NCBI GenBank assembly: GCA_964530225.1
Contig: CAZHBA010000043.1
Span: forward strand, 1-45,611
From: CAZHBA01 sp964530225
GTDB lineage: Bacteria > Pseudomonadota > Alphaproteobacteria > UBA6615
DNA length: 45,611 bases
Reading direction: 5' to 3'
Shown here: positions 25,640 to 34,475 of the stretch, one piece after another
Numbering within the stretch: the first letter of the stretch is position 1
Layout of the letters: the number at the start of each line of letters is the position of its first letter
Notes under the pieces: model-generated
Database searches by the model: none
Told to the model about the DNA's origin: nothing
The model's input: the letters and a program-made list of their open reading frames with translations, nothing else
Made by a program: the position numbers and the translations under genes

Positions 25640-26662
25640 TTGGCTGTCGTCGCACAATTAACAGGCGTTAGAAAAACCGGCGAACCGACCCCGCTAGATG
25701 CCCTGCGCAACCTGTGCGCGGTCGATTTGGCGCGGGTCAATCAACTGATCATCGACCATATGCAGTCAGAAGTTCCGCTAATACCCCAGCTCGCTGGTCA
25801 TCTGATCGCCGCTGGAGGTAAGCGTTTACGGCCGCTGCTGACGCTGGCCAGCGCTCGCTTGTGCAATTACCGCGGCGACGACCATATCGGCCTCGCTGCA
25901 GCGGTGGAATTTATTCACACCGCGACACTGCTGCACGACGACGTCGTCGATGAATCCGATTTGCGCCGCGGCCGGGATACCGCGAACGCCGTGTGGGGAA
26001 ACCAGGCCAGCGTTCTGGTTGGCGACTTCCTGTTCAGCCGCGCCTTTCGCTTGATGGTACAAAGCGATTCGATGCGTGTGCTTGATATTTTAGCTAACGC
26101 CAGCGCAGTGATCGCTGAGGGCGAAGTTGCCCAATTGACCACTGCCAACGATACGGAAACCGATGAAGACGGTTATCTCAACGTTATTCGCGCGAAAACG
26201 GCAGCTCTGTTCGCCGCCGCTTGCCGGATCGGAGCGGTAATCAGCGAACGTCCAGAAAGCGAAGAGACTGCGCTCGATCAATACGGCTTCAACCTCGGTA
26301 TTGCGTTCCAATTGGTCGACGATTATCTCGATTACGGATTACCTGATGTTCAGTTAGGGAAGGCCGTCGGGGACGACTTCCGCGAGGGCAAAATAACCTT
26401 ACCAGTAATCCTTTCGTTCCGCCGCGGCGATATGGATCAGCAAAGTTTTTGGCGCCGCACGCTCGAAAATCTCGATCAGCATGAAGGCGACCTCGACCAT
26501 GCGCGACGTCTCCTGGTCGATCACGACGCGCTGTCCGATACGCAAGTTCGCGCCCGCGGATACGCCGAAACCGCGCGGGCGGCACTGGATATCTTTCCCC
26601 AGGGACCGCACCGTACTGCCCTGGAAGAAGTCGTCGATTTCTGCGTTGAGCGCTCTTACTAA
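25640..26662 (+). CDS. ispB: long-chain polyprenyl (octa-/decaprenyl) diphosphate synthase
   Basis: A 340-aa trans-polyprenyl synthase that elongates FPP or GGPP with isopentenyl diphosphate to make the ubiquinone side chain. The first aspartate-rich motif is HDDVVDESDLRRG (DDxxD at 100-104) and the second LVDDYLDYG (227-231). GGKRLRPLL near residue 59 binds the homoallylic substrate. The start is probably the TTG at 25640, since AGGAG lies 8 bp before it and the product begins (M)AVVA, the family form; a GTG at 25613 is the alternative. Product chain length (C40 or C50) cannot be told. Divergent from DUF2007, convergent with cls. Confidence 0.9.
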   Translation: MAVVAQLTGVRKTGEPTPLDALRNLCAVDLARVNQLIIDHMQSEVPLIPQLAGHLIAAGGKRLRPLLTLASARLCNYRGDDHIGLAAAVEFIHTATLLHDDVVDESDLRRGRDTANAVWGNQASVLVGDFLFSRAFRLMVQSDSMRVLDILANASAVIAEGEVAQLTTANDTETDEDGYLNVIRAKTAALFAAACRIGAVISERPESEETALDQYGFNLGIAFQLVDDYLDYGLPDVQLGKAVGDDFREGKITLPVILSFRRGDMDQQSFWRRTLENLDQHEGDLDHARRLLVDHDALSDTQVRARGYAETARAALDIFPQGPHRTALEEVVDFCVERSY

Positions 26663-26664
26663 CG

Positions 26665-28137
26665 CTACAAATAGGGTGTGAATAATCGGGCGATGCCGTC
26701 GCGCAATTTGACGACGATATTTCGACTTTTGAGATCGGCCAGTGTCAGTCGGCGGGCCTGCAATAATTCCGCTTCAAATACCCCGTCGAGCTGTCCCACG
26801 AGTTCGGTACCCTGACATTCCACATTAAACTCGAAATTCAGGATTAAGCTGCGAGGATCCCAATTGGACGACCCGACCAGCGCCCAACAATCGTCGACCA
26901 GGGTTAGCTTGGAATGATTGAAAGGTGACGGGCCCAACCATATGCGGCAGCCAACGCCAATCAGTTCGTCCAGCCGCGCCATCGCTGCCCAGGTAACGAA
27001 GGCCAGATTGGTCTTTGCGGGAATAATTATATCGACCTCGACCCCCCGCAAAGCCGCTAGGCGCAACCCGGCGGCAAGGGTTTCATCGGGCAGAAAGTAC
27101 GGTGTCATGATGCGTAGCGATTGGCGGGCTTCAGAGATCGCCGCCGCAATTATCCAGCGCATCCGTTCGACGGACTCGTGCGGGCCCGATGGAATGCCGC
27201 GGGCAACAACGTTGCCGTTTCCGGTCAATGGCGGGAACCAGCTTTCTCCTACCAGGGATTCCTTGGTGGTAATATGCCAATCATCGGCAAACGCTTCCGT
27301 AAGATGCGCGACAAGCGGTCCTTCAATTTTAAAATGAATGTCGCGAACGATGCGCCGAGGCGCTGTTTCGGTTCGATTAGCGGCACTGATATTCATACCA
27401 CCGGTGAACCCTGTCTTACCATCGATCACTAGAATTTTTTGGTGATTGCGTAAATTGAGGTACGGCATCCGCCACGGCCACAGGGAATACATAGACCGCG
27501 CTTGGGGGATTCCCGCGTCTTGCAAGGCATGCGCTATCGGCGGCCATGAATAAACTTGGCCGACACCATCGACCAGAACACGCACCTCGACACCACGCCC
27601 AACGGCGCGTTTCAAAGCCTCTACGAAGTCCCGCCCCGCATCATCGTATTTAAAAATATATGTCTCAAAGCAAATCGAGCGCGTCGCCCTATCTATTGCC
27701 TGCACCATTTCGGGATAGGCCGCATCGCCATTCACCAGCGGCACGACGCTGTTCGCCGACGTCAGGCTGTTCGTTGCCAGAGCGTCGGTTAAACGGGTTA
27801 GTTCAGGATGGAGCCCAGCCGTTCGTAAACGGCCAGAATTCACCGCATCGGTGGCCGACGTACAAGTTGTCGCTGTTTGGGAAATTGCCGGCGAAACGGT
27901 TTGATCTTTGGCGTGTGGCCTGACCCGTTCCGCGCGCCGGCGAATACGATTGATACCCAGCAACAGATAGGCCATGGAACCGATGATCGGCGACAGCAGA
28001 ATTAGTCCAACCCAGGCAATCGCCGCCCGTTCGTTGCGTTTATACAAAATGACGGATGCCGACAGCACGACGGCCACCACGACAATAAAACCTGTCGCGG
28101 CAAGGGGCCAATATTGCTGCATATACTCGAACATCAC
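26665..28137 (-). CDS. cls: cardiolipin synthase (phospholipase D family)
   Basis: A 490-aa bacterial ClsA-type enzyme that joins two phosphatidylglycerols into cardiolipin and glycerol at the inner membrane. Two N-terminal helices (near residues 12-32 and 39-60) are followed by two HKD motifs: HQKILVID (His232, Lys234, Asp239) with GGMN, and HSKLTLVD (His408, Lys410, Asp415) with GSSNWDPRS. A low-complexity Ser/Thr/Ala linker of about 40 residues (75-115) separates the membrane part from the first PLD half. It ends 2 bp from the ispB stop, strictly convergent. Confidence 0.92.
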   Translation of the reverse strand: MMFEYMQQYWPLAATGFIVVVAVVLSASVILYKRNERAAIAWVGLILLSPIIGSMAYLLLGINRIRRRAERVRPHAKDQTVSPAISQTATTCTSATDAVNSGRLRTAGLHPELTRLTDALATNSLTSANSVVPLVNGDAAYPEMVQAIDRATRSICFETYIFKYDDAGRDFVEALKRAVGRGVEVRVLVDGVGQVYSWPPIAHALQDAGIPQARSMYSLWPWRMPYLNLRNHQKILVIDGKTGFTGGMNISAANRTETAPRRIVRDIHFKIEGPLVAHLTEAFADDWHITTKESLVGESWFPPLTGNGNVVARGIPSGPHESVERMRWIIAAAISEARQSLRIMTPYFLPDETLAAGLRLAALRGVEVDIIIPAKTNLAFVTWAAMARLDELIGVGCRIWLGPSPFNHSKLTLVDDCWALVGSSNWDPRSLILNFEFNVECQGTELVGQLDGVFEAELLQARRLTLADLKSRNIVVKLRDGIARLFTPYL

Positions 28138-28334
28138 ACCACCTGAGCCGACATTAAAATATTAGAACTGTATCCAGACATCCATGAAAAGAACATATCC
28201 GCAACCAAATCATATATGCCCTAATGGGCTTGCTCAGTTTATCACTGCTAGCGCAGTATCCGACCCAATTGGACCTAATTAAGTTATCCGCAGTGGCACA
28301 ATCTACGCGGATCAATCACCGGAGATAGCATCTC

Positions 28335-28742
28335 TTGAATTTTACTGCTCATATTCAGCGGATTATTCATCCGCGCACGGATACTCCCGAAGCGGCCTGG
28401 AAAGCGGCCGCCAATAGCACCTATGCGAGTGCCATATTAGCGGCAAACCGTATGTTGTTCGGCGGTTTATTGCTATTTACACCGTTACCCATCAAGCAGG
28501 GCCTGGCGTATTTAGGGGTCGGATTCGTTTACACTATCCTCGCCTGCCTCGCTTATCGCCGTTCGCGCCTCGCCAGCACAGTCATCATGGTCCTCACCGT
28601 GCTGGAAGCAATGATCGAGATGTCATTGGCACCGGGATATAGGTTTAACTTCTTTATCATCGCGGTCGCGTTCGTGCTCGCGGTCGGCGGTTTAAGAGGT
28701 GCAAACGCCGTTTTTGCTCACCACCGCAAATCGCGGCCCTAA
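28335..28742 (+). CDS. hypothetical membrane protein (135 aa)
   Basis: A 135-aa protein with a soluble N-terminus (about 35 residues) followed by four likely membrane helices (near 37-52, 56-72, 79-95 and 100-122) and a basic tail HHRKSRP. No family recognised. The start is a TTG (GGAG 10 bp upstream). An ATG inside the first helix would truncate the protein, so TTG is favoured. It lies divergent from cls in a 197-bp gap and 344 bp from the GDSL hydrolase. Confidence 0.6.
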   Translation: MNFTAHIQRIIHPRTDTPEAAWKAAANSTYASAILAANRMLFGGLLLFTPLPIKQGLAYLGVGFVYTILACLAYRRSRLASTVIMVLTVLEAMIEMSLAPGYRFNFFIIAVAFVLAVGGLRGANAVFAHHRKSRP

Positions 28743-28783
28743 CGGGCGATTAGGATTATTGAAATTTTCGGCGTCTAAACAGG

Positions 28784-28973
28784 TTAGCTGGTCTCGCCCG
28801 CACCCTTGATTTTTTTCAACGTTTGCCAATGGTCGCCGGCCGCGTTCCGGCGGGTAAGCCGTCGCAGACAATCACAAATATTGGGGATTTTCAGGTTGCA
28901 AGCGACGGGGCCAAGCACCGCCGGTATAACAATCAAATAAGCTAAAAAAGGGCAAAAAAACCAGCCACTTCAT
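28784..28973 (-). pseudogene. small membrane protein gene split by one base (possible)
   Basis: On the minus strand an ATG at 28973 opens MKWLVFLPF. After the run of six T (plus-strand A6 at 28944-28949) the coherent reading moves one base: LAYLIVIPAVLGPVACNLKI, then CDCLRRLTRR and a tail HWQTLKKIKGAGETS ending at 28784. Removing one T from the run would give a continuous 62-aa protein with one membrane helix and three cysteines; the 190-bp span is one base more than a multiple of three. As it stands, only a 44-50 aa product from GTG 28918 or TTG 28936 is possible. It could be a real frameshift, a sequencing error in a homopolymer, or chance. No family recognised. Confidence 0.35.
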
Positions 28974-29086
28974 GGCGTGCTTACGTCATTATGTGAAAGG
29001 CTGAATGATGCTTTAAAACAAACACAAACGCGAAAATGCTTATGCGCTCATATATCATCGAGCAAACAATCTTGGGAAAGATCAAA

Positions 29087-29728
29087 ATGGCAACATTACG
29101 CATTTGCTTCGTTGGCGACAGCATTACCGTGGGCAGCGGCGACACCAATTTTCAGGGCTGGCCGGGGCGACTCAGCGTCGCCGAGACCAAACGCGGCCAC
29201 GATGTCACGATGTACAATATGGGCGTTCGCGGCGACACCTCCAGCATGGTCCTACCGCGCTGGCGTAGCGAATGCGACGTGCGCTTGCCCGATCACGTAA
29301 ACGGGCGCTTGGTGCTGTCCTTCGGACTCAACGATACCGCCGAGGAAAGCGGTGCCGGCATTCGGGTACCGCTCGAAAAATCACTCGCCAACGCCCACGC
29401 CATAATCGACGAGGCGCGCAACTGGCTGCCGACTCTAATGATCGGACCGATACCATTGGTCGACGATATGCAGCCCTATATCTTTCCCAACGGCATCGCC
29501 TATCACTACGTTAGCGCGCGCGTGGGCGAAACAAACGAGGCTTATGCCGACCTGTGTTTCGAACTCGGGGTACCGTACCTCGACGTTTATACGCCGCTGT
29601 CCGCGAACGCCACATGGGAGCAAAGCCAGCGTGACTGCGACGGCGTGCACGTCACCGGCGATGGCTACCGGCTTATTGCTGATATGGTCGCCGAGTGGCC
29701 GGCCTGGCGAGAGTGGCTATCTGACTAA
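29087..29728 (+). CDS. SGNH/GDSL-type esterase or lipase
   Basis: A 213-aa SGNH hydrolase. Block I is FVGDSITVGSGD (Ser12 nucleophile), block II NMGVRGDTSSM (oxyanion Gly), block III SFGLNDTAE (Asn), and block V CDGVHVTGDGY (Asp-x-x-His). All four invariant residues are present. No signal peptide is visible, so it is probably cytoplasmic. Substrates of this family range from acyl esters to acetylated sugars. The ATG at 29087 is preceded by GGGAAAG and the family N-terminus starts right there. The gene is convergent with the purine-cluster binding protein gene. Confidence 0.85.
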   Translation: MATLRICFVGDSITVGSGDTNFQGWPGRLSVAETKRGHDVTMYNMGVRGDTSSMVLPRWRSECDVRLPDHVNGRLVLSFGLNDTAEESGAGIRVPLEKSLANAHAIIDEARNWLPTLMIGPIPLVDDMQPYIFPNGIAYHYVSARVGETNEAYADLCFELGVPYLDVYTPLSANATWEQSQRDCDGVHVTGDGYRLIADMVAEWPAWREWLSD

Positions 29729-29744
29729 GATCTTTTTTGGGGCA

Positions 29745-29785
29745 TAAAAAAAGCCCGCCCCGACGAGTGGAGCGGGCCCTCTTTT
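29745..29785. terminator. bidirectional terminator, strong on the minus strand
   Basis: A7, then GCCCGC-CCC ... GGA-GCGGGC, then TCTTTT. Read on the minus strand it ends the large purine operon with a GC-rich stem of about 9 bp followed by a run of seven U. On the plus strand it can end the GDSL hydrolase transcript. Confidence 0.85.
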
Positions 29786-29800
29786 AAAAAGTTGGTCTGG

Positions 29801-30892
29801 TTATTTCGGGATTTTGCCGTCCACGCCTTCAACGTAGAAATCCATTCCCAGCAGCATTCCATCCGGTGCGACCTCGCCCGCCGGCACGACGACCTTACCC
29901 GACTGGTCCTTAATGGGACCGGTAAACGGATGGACGGAGCCGTCGATAATGCCTTTGCGCGCTTTCTCGGCTAGAGCGACGACATCGGCAGGGATCGCCG
30001 AATTATACGGTGCCATCTGCACCATACCCGACTTGAAACCGCCCCACGTATCGCCCGATTTCCAGGTGCCGTCCAAGACCGCCTTGGTGCGTGAAACATA
30101 GTACGGCGCCCAGTTGTCGATAATTGCGGTGAGGTGCGATTTGGGTCCAAACGCAGTCATGTTCGAGGCTTGGCCAATCCCCCAGACACCGCGGCTCTCG
30201 GCCACTTGTATTGGCGCCGGCGAGTCGGTGTGCTGCATGATGATATCGGCACCTTGGTCGATCATCGTCTTTGCGGCGTCGGCTTCCTTGCCCGGATTGA
30301 ACCATGACGAAACCCAAACCACCTTGATCTTGACGTCCGGGTTAACCGAGCGCGCAGCAAGTACTACCGCGTTGATGCCCCGGATGACTTCAGGAATTGG
30401 GAACGACGCGACATAACCGATGGTGTTGGTTTTAGTCATTTTACCGGCGATCAAACCGACCACGTGGCGGCCTTCGTAAAAACGCGCCGAATAGGTAGCG
30501 ACATTCTTATCCCGCTTGAAACCGGTGGCATGTTCGAAGGCCACCTTGGGGTGTTTTTTGGCCACCCGCACCGTCGGGTTCATGTAACCGAACGATGTGG
30601 TGAAAATCAGATCGTGGCCCGAGGTGGCGAGTTTGTTGATGACGCGTTGCGCGTCGGCGCCTTCCGGAACTTTCTCGACAAAGGTCGTCTTTACCTTGTC
30701 GCCAAACTCCTTCTCGATCGCCAGACGGCCCTGGTTGTGTTCGTAGGACCAGCCGTGATCGCCGATCGGCCCAACATAGACAAAACCAACCTTTAACGGG
30801 TCAGACTGCGCCTGCACGCCGCCGAACATCGCTATCGTTGCGGTCGCCAGCGCAGTAACCGTCAGCGAAGCCAATTTACTAAAACGTTTCAT
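29801..30892 (-). CDS. BMP family ABC transporter substrate-binding protein
   Basis: A 363-aa periplasmic binding protein of the BMP/PnrA type (the family of nucleoside-binding lipoproteins). The signal peptide is FSKLASLTVTALATATIAMF with a cleavage site near VQAQ (residue 28). The mature part opens KVGFVYVGPIGDHGWSYEHNQGR, the classic BMP start, and continues ATSGHDLIFTTSFGYMNP, VAFEHATGF, GQASNMTAFGP and IDNWAPYY. No lipobox Cys is evident. The start ATG at 30892 has GGAGG upstream. It is last in the operon after two permeases, one ATPase and the xdh genes, so a purine base, nucleoside or urate is the likely ligand; this is inference from context. Confidence 0.88.
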   Translation of the reverse strand: MKRFSKLASLTVTALATATIAMFGGVQAQSDPLKVGFVYVGPIGDHGWSYEHNQGRLAIEKEFGDKVKTTFVEKVPEGADAQRVINKLATSGHDLIFTTSFGYMNPTVRVAKKHPKVAFEHATGFKRDKNVATYSARFYEGRHVVGLIAGKMTKTNTIGYVASFPIPEVIRGINAVVLAARSVNPDVKIKVVWVSSWFNPGKEADAAKTMIDQGADIIMQHTDSPAPIQVAESRGVWGIGQASNMTAFGPKSHLTAIIDNWAPYYVSRTKAVLDGTWKSGDTWGGFKSGMVQMAPYNSAIPADVVALAEKARKGIIDGSVHPFTGPIKDQSGKVVVPAGEVAPDGMLLGMDFYVEGVDGKIPK

Positions 30893-30920
30893 AATACCTC
30901 CTCCGTTTGGGTAATTATAA

Positions 30921-31847
30921 TCAACCAGATGCATGAAAACTCTTGCCGAGGCAGGCAGGAGCATTAAGCCGCGCCCGCGTATTATCGCGTGAGATTAGGA
31001 CAAGTACAACGATCGTCGCGAGATACGGGAGCATAGACAAAATCTGTGAGGGCACATCCACCCCAAAACCCTGAACATGGAGCTGGATTATGGTGATGCC
31101 GCCGAATAGATAGGCGCCGGAAAACGCTCGCCAGGGTTTCCAAGAGGCGAACACGACCAGGGCAAGAGCGATCCAGCCCCGTCCCGCTGTCATGTTTTCC
31201 ACCCACAAGGGCGTGTGTGCCAGCGATAAATAGGCACCGCCAAGCCCGGCCATAGCGCCACCGAACAGTACTGCGGCCAGCCGTATCAGGGTGACCGAAA
31301 ACCCGATCGAATGCGCCGCGTCGTGATTTTCGCCGACCGCGCGTACCGCTAGTCCCCAGCGGGTGCGGCTCAAGAACCAGGTAACACCGAATGCGCTGGC
31401 CACCGAAAGATAAACCAGCGCATCCTGGCCGAAAATCAGCGGTCCGATAGCCGGGATGTCACTTAGACCCGGAATATTCAGCTTTGGCAGGCCGCCAAAA
31501 GTCTGCCCGACGTAGTTGTGTCCCAGCAGCGCGCTAAACCCGATGCCAAACAACGTCAAAGCTAAGCCGGTAGCGACTTGGTTCGACAACAGATAGAGCG
31601 TTAGAAAGCCGAAAATAAATGCCAATATCAAACCGGAGAGAGCGCCGGCGATAATCGCCAGCGTCGGATCGCCCGTGGCCACAGCAACCGCAAACCCGCC
31701 AATGGCACCGACAATCATCATACCTTCGACACCAAGATTGAGAACGCCAGCTTTCTCGACAACGATTTCGCCAATTGCCGCAAAGACTAACGGCGTCGAG
31801 GCGGTAGTAATGGTCAGCAGCGCCGGGACAATAAAATCAACGATCAT
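30921..31847 (-). CDS. ABC transporter permease (BMP/nucleoside-type, second subunit)
   Basis: A 308-aa inner-membrane permease of the BPD_transp_2 family. It has the conserved FAAIGEIVVEKAGVLNLGVEGMM near residues 24-46 and about 8-9 membrane helices. The cytoplasmic coupling region includes TRWGLAVRAVGENHDAAHSIGFSV, characteristic of YufQ/NupQ-type permeases. It pairs with the longer permease encoded just upstream (ATGA-type 4-bp overlap at 31844-31847) and the double-domain ATPase. The last about 20 residues (RLNAPACLGKSFHASG) run toward the binding protein start without overlapping it. Confidence 0.88.
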   Translation of the reverse strand: MIVDFIVPALLTITTASTPLVFAAIGEIVVEKAGVLNLGVEGMMIVGAIGGFAVAVATGDPTLAIIAGALSGLILAFIFGFLTLYLLSNQVATGLALTLFGIGFSALLGHNYVGQTFGGLPKLNIPGLSDIPAIGPLIFGQDALVYLSVASAFGVTWFLSRTRWGLAVRAVGENHDAAHSIGFSVTLIRLAAVLFGGAMAGLGGAYLSLAHTPLWVENMTAGRGWIALALVVFASWKPWRAFSGAYLFGGITIIQLHVQGFGVDVPSQILSMLPYLATIVVLVLISRDNTRARLNAPACLGKSFHASG

Positions 31848-32944
31848 GGCGCCACCTCCTGCCGCTGCGTAATCTGGCGTGTCCGTGGCACACCAAACCT
31901 GATGCGGTAGCGGATGAGAACATCACTTGCCAACAGGAAGAACAGCAACATGCCTTGGAACACACCCGTTACAGCGTTGGGCAGATTCATGGTGATCTGC
32001 GCCGAATCGCCGCCGAGATAGGTCAACGCCATCAATAGGCCGGCCAACACCACGCCAGCCGGATGCAGACGACCGAGGAAAGCAACAATAATCGCGGTGA
32101 AGCCATATCCCGGCGAGATGACCGGTACGATCTGACCGATGGGCCCGGAGACCTCGAGCACACCGGCGAGCCCCGCGGCACCGCCGCTCATGAGCAGGGT
32201 CAGCCAGATCAGCCGCTTTTCCTTAAAACCGGCGAAACTGGCCGCGGCTGGCGCCATGCCGATCACCCGGATTTGGAATCCGATTATGTGTTTGACGACC
32301 AACAACCAGCCCAATATTGCGACAAATAGAGCAATCAGCCAGCCGATATGCAGCCGCGTGCCTTCCCAGATGATCGGCAGTATCGCCGAGTCATGAAACA
32401 ATCGCGATTCGGGGAAGTTAAACCCGTCGGGATCTTTCCAGGGACCGTGGATGAGATAGCTAAGCAACAAAAGTCCAACGTAGGTCAGCATCAGACTGGT
32501 TAGAATCTCATTGGTGTTGTATCGAGTTTTCAGAAACGCTGGGATCGCCGCCCAGGCCATGCCGCCAATTATGCCGGCGACCAACATAGCCGGCAGCAGG
32601 AATATTGTATCTAAATCGAAAAATGCGAGTGCGAGACCACCGCCGAACAGTGCACCGAGCGTAAGTTGGCCCTCTGCGCCAATGTTCCAGACGTTGGCCT
32701 GAAATCCAAGCGATAGTCCGACGCCTATCAACACGAGCGGTGTTGCCTTGATCAGTAATTCGGCGACACCATCCAAAGTCGAAATTGGCTCAATGAAAAA
32801 TGCGTACACGGCACGAAGGGGATCGGTACCGAGAATCCAGAACATGACCATACCCGCCAGCAGAGTCAGGACCACCGCTATGAGCGGCGATTGGTAGATC
32901 ATGGCACGCGATGCTTCGCTTCTTAGCTCCAGTCTAATTAACAT
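31844..32944 (-). CDS. ABC transporter permease (BMP/nucleoside-type, first subunit)
   Basis: A 366-aa inner-membrane permease of the YufP/NupP type. It has the first helix LIAVVLTLLAGMVMFWILG, the conserved GLSLGFQANVWNIGAEGQLTLGA (near 85-107), FLKTRYNTNEILTSLMLTY, and the coupling stretch IRVIGMAPAAASFAGFKEKR. It forms the transport channel with the shorter permease. The start ATG at 32944 lies inside the last codons of the ATPase gene (11-bp overlap); the frame extends further up only as an antisense-like shadow of that gene. The overlap argues for translational coupling within one transporter operon. Confidence 0.87.
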   Translation of the reverse strand: MLIRLELRSEASRAMIYQSPLIAVVLTLLAGMVMFWILGTDPLRAVYAFFIEPISTLDGVAELLIKATPLVLIGVGLSLGFQANVWNIGAEGQLTLGALFGGGLALAFFDLDTIFLLPAMLVAGIIGGMAWAAIPAFLKTRYNTNEILTSLMLTYVGLLLLSYLIHGPWKDPDGFNFPESRLFHDSAILPIIWEGTRLHIGWLIALFVAILGWLLVVKHIIGFQIRVIGMAPAAASFAGFKEKRLIWLTLLMSGGAAGLAGVLEVSGPIGQIVPVISPGYGFTAIIVAFLGRLHPAGVVLAGLLMALTYLGGDSAQITMNLPNAVTGVFQGMLLFFLLASDVLIRYRIRFGVPRTRQITQRQEVAP

Positions 32945-34475
32945 GTGCGGCAGCCTCGGTTGTTGGATCGCTCGAAACACCTCCCATGAGCAAACCAATT
33001 TCTTCAACAGTTACATCTTCGGCAATCCGCGCTGGCGACAGGCGACCTTCGCAGATCACTGACAGCCGGTCAGCGATCTCGAACAACTCTTCCAAGTCCT
33101 GGGAAATCACCAGCACCGCCGCGCCGTTGGCCGCCAAGTCGATTAGGGATTGGCGGATGGCGGCTGCCGATCCAGCGTCGACGCCCCAGGTCGGTTGTAA
33201 CGCAATGATAATGCCGGGATTTTGCAAAATTTCCCGGCCAATAATGAATTTCTGCAGATTGCCGCCGGAAAGGCTCGACGCCACATTGGCGATACTCGGC
33301 GTCTTTACGCGGAATTCATCAACAATTTTCGACGCATAGTCCTCTGAATTTTTGACCCGTATAAATCCGCTCTTCAACAGGTTCATTCGTGTCGCTCCGG
33401 ACAGAAAAGCGTTTTCCCATAACGACATCTGCGGCACAGCGCCGTGCCCCAGGCGCTCTTCGGGCACGAAGGCCATCCCCACCGAGCGCCGGCGGTTCGG
33501 TCCCGATGCGCCCACCGGTTTGTCATCGATGACAATCGATTCAGGGTCGCCCACCAGTGCTTCACCGCTTAAAACGTCCATTAATTCTTGTTGACCGTTA
33601 CCGGCGATTCCGGCGATTCCGAGCACCTCGCCAGTGCGAACTTCAAAATTAATATCTTGCAAATCAGTGCCATGGGTATGCGTCGACGCGACGTTCAGTC
33701 CTTTGACTACGAGGTGCGGCTGACCAGCCGCCGCCTTGTCGGTTCTCTCGGGCGGCGTCAAATTCGCACCCATCATCATTTCGGCCATGCTGCGCGGGGT
33801 TTCTTTGGCAGGGTCACAATCAGCAACGACTTCACCCATGCGCATGATCGTTGCCGTGTGGCACAGGTCTTTGATTTCCTGGAGCTTATGACTGATGTAG
33901 AGGATCGAAACCCCATCTTCCGACAGCCGGCGCAGTGTATGAAATAGAACTTCCACCTCCTGTGGCGTCAGCACCGAGGTTGGCTCGTCCATGATCAGTA
34001 GCCGCGGGTTTTGCAGCAGACAACGCACAACTTCGATGCGTTGGCGCTCACCCACCGATAGCGTGTGAACATAACGGTCTGGCTCCAGGGGTAGGCCGTA
34101 TTGGGTCGATACGTCGATGATCCGTTGGTTTAGTCCTGACTTGGCCAATTCAGCCGAAATGCCAAGCGCAATGTTCTCGCCCACCGTCATCGCATCGAAT
34201 AATGAAAAATGCTGGAACACCATGCCAATGCCTAGCTTGCGGGCAACATTGGGGTTTGGGATTTCAGTTTTCTCGCCCTCCCACAACAGCTCTCCGCAAT
34301 CCACCTTCTGCACGCCGTAAATAAATTTCACTAGCGTGCTCTTGCCGGCACCGTTCTCGCCCAAAAGAGCGTAAATCTCACCCGGCATCACCTGCAGGCT
34401 AACGTTATTGTTCGCGACAACGCCGGGATAGGTTTTGGTGATCCCGATCAGCTCCAATCTTGGTGTATCCGTCAC
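32934..34475 (-). CDS. double-domain ABC transporter ATPase (BMP/nucleoside-type)
   Basis: A 513-aa protein with two ABC domains in one chain (YufO/NupO class). Domain 1 has Walker A GENGAGKST (residues about 38-46), Q-loop VFQHFSLF, signature LSVGERQRIEV, Walker B LLIMDEPTSVLT and H-loop YISHK. Domain 2 has a degenerate Walker A (IAGNGQQELM), signature LSGGNLQKFI and IIIALQPTWGVD in place of a canonical Walker B, as is normal for this family, and lacks the H-loop His. It energises the two permeases. It lies directly downstream of xdhB with a 4-bp overlap (34472-34475), tying the transporter to purine oxidation. Confidence 0.9.
   Translation of the reverse strand: MTDTPRLELIGITKTYPGVVANNNVSLQVMPGEIYALLGENGAGKSTLVKFIYGVQKVDCGELLWEGEKTEIPNPNVARKLGIGMVFQHFSLFDAMTVGENIALGISAELAKSGLNQRIIDVSTQYGLPLEPDRYVHTLSVGERQRIEVVRCLLQNPRLLIMDEPTSVLTPQEVEVLFHTLRRLSEDGVSILYISHKLQEIKDLCHTATIMRMGEVVADCDPAKETPRSMAEMMMGANLTPPERTDKAAAGQPHLVVKGLNVASTHTHGTDLQDINFEVRTGEVLGIAGIAGNGQQELMDVLSGEALVGDPESIVIDDKPVGASGPNRRRSVGMAFVPEERLGHGAVPQMSLWENAFLSGATRMNLLKSGFIRVKNSEDYASKIVDEFRVKTPSIANVASSLSGGNLQKFIIGREILQNPGIIIALQPTWGVDAGSAAAIRQSLIDLAANGAAVLVISQDLEELFEIADRLSVICEGRLSPARIAEDVTVEEIGLLMGGVSSDPTTEAAAHVN

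Noticed and set aside
28977..29300. 107-aa plus-strand frame overlapping the GDSL hydrolase
   Set aside because: Out-of-frame shadow; the SGNH blocks are all in the 29087-29728 frame.
32934..34475. Degenerate second nucleotide-binding domain as a sign of inactivation
   Set aside because: Double-domain ATPases of BMP/nucleoside and sugar importers normally have one weakened site, so this is expected.
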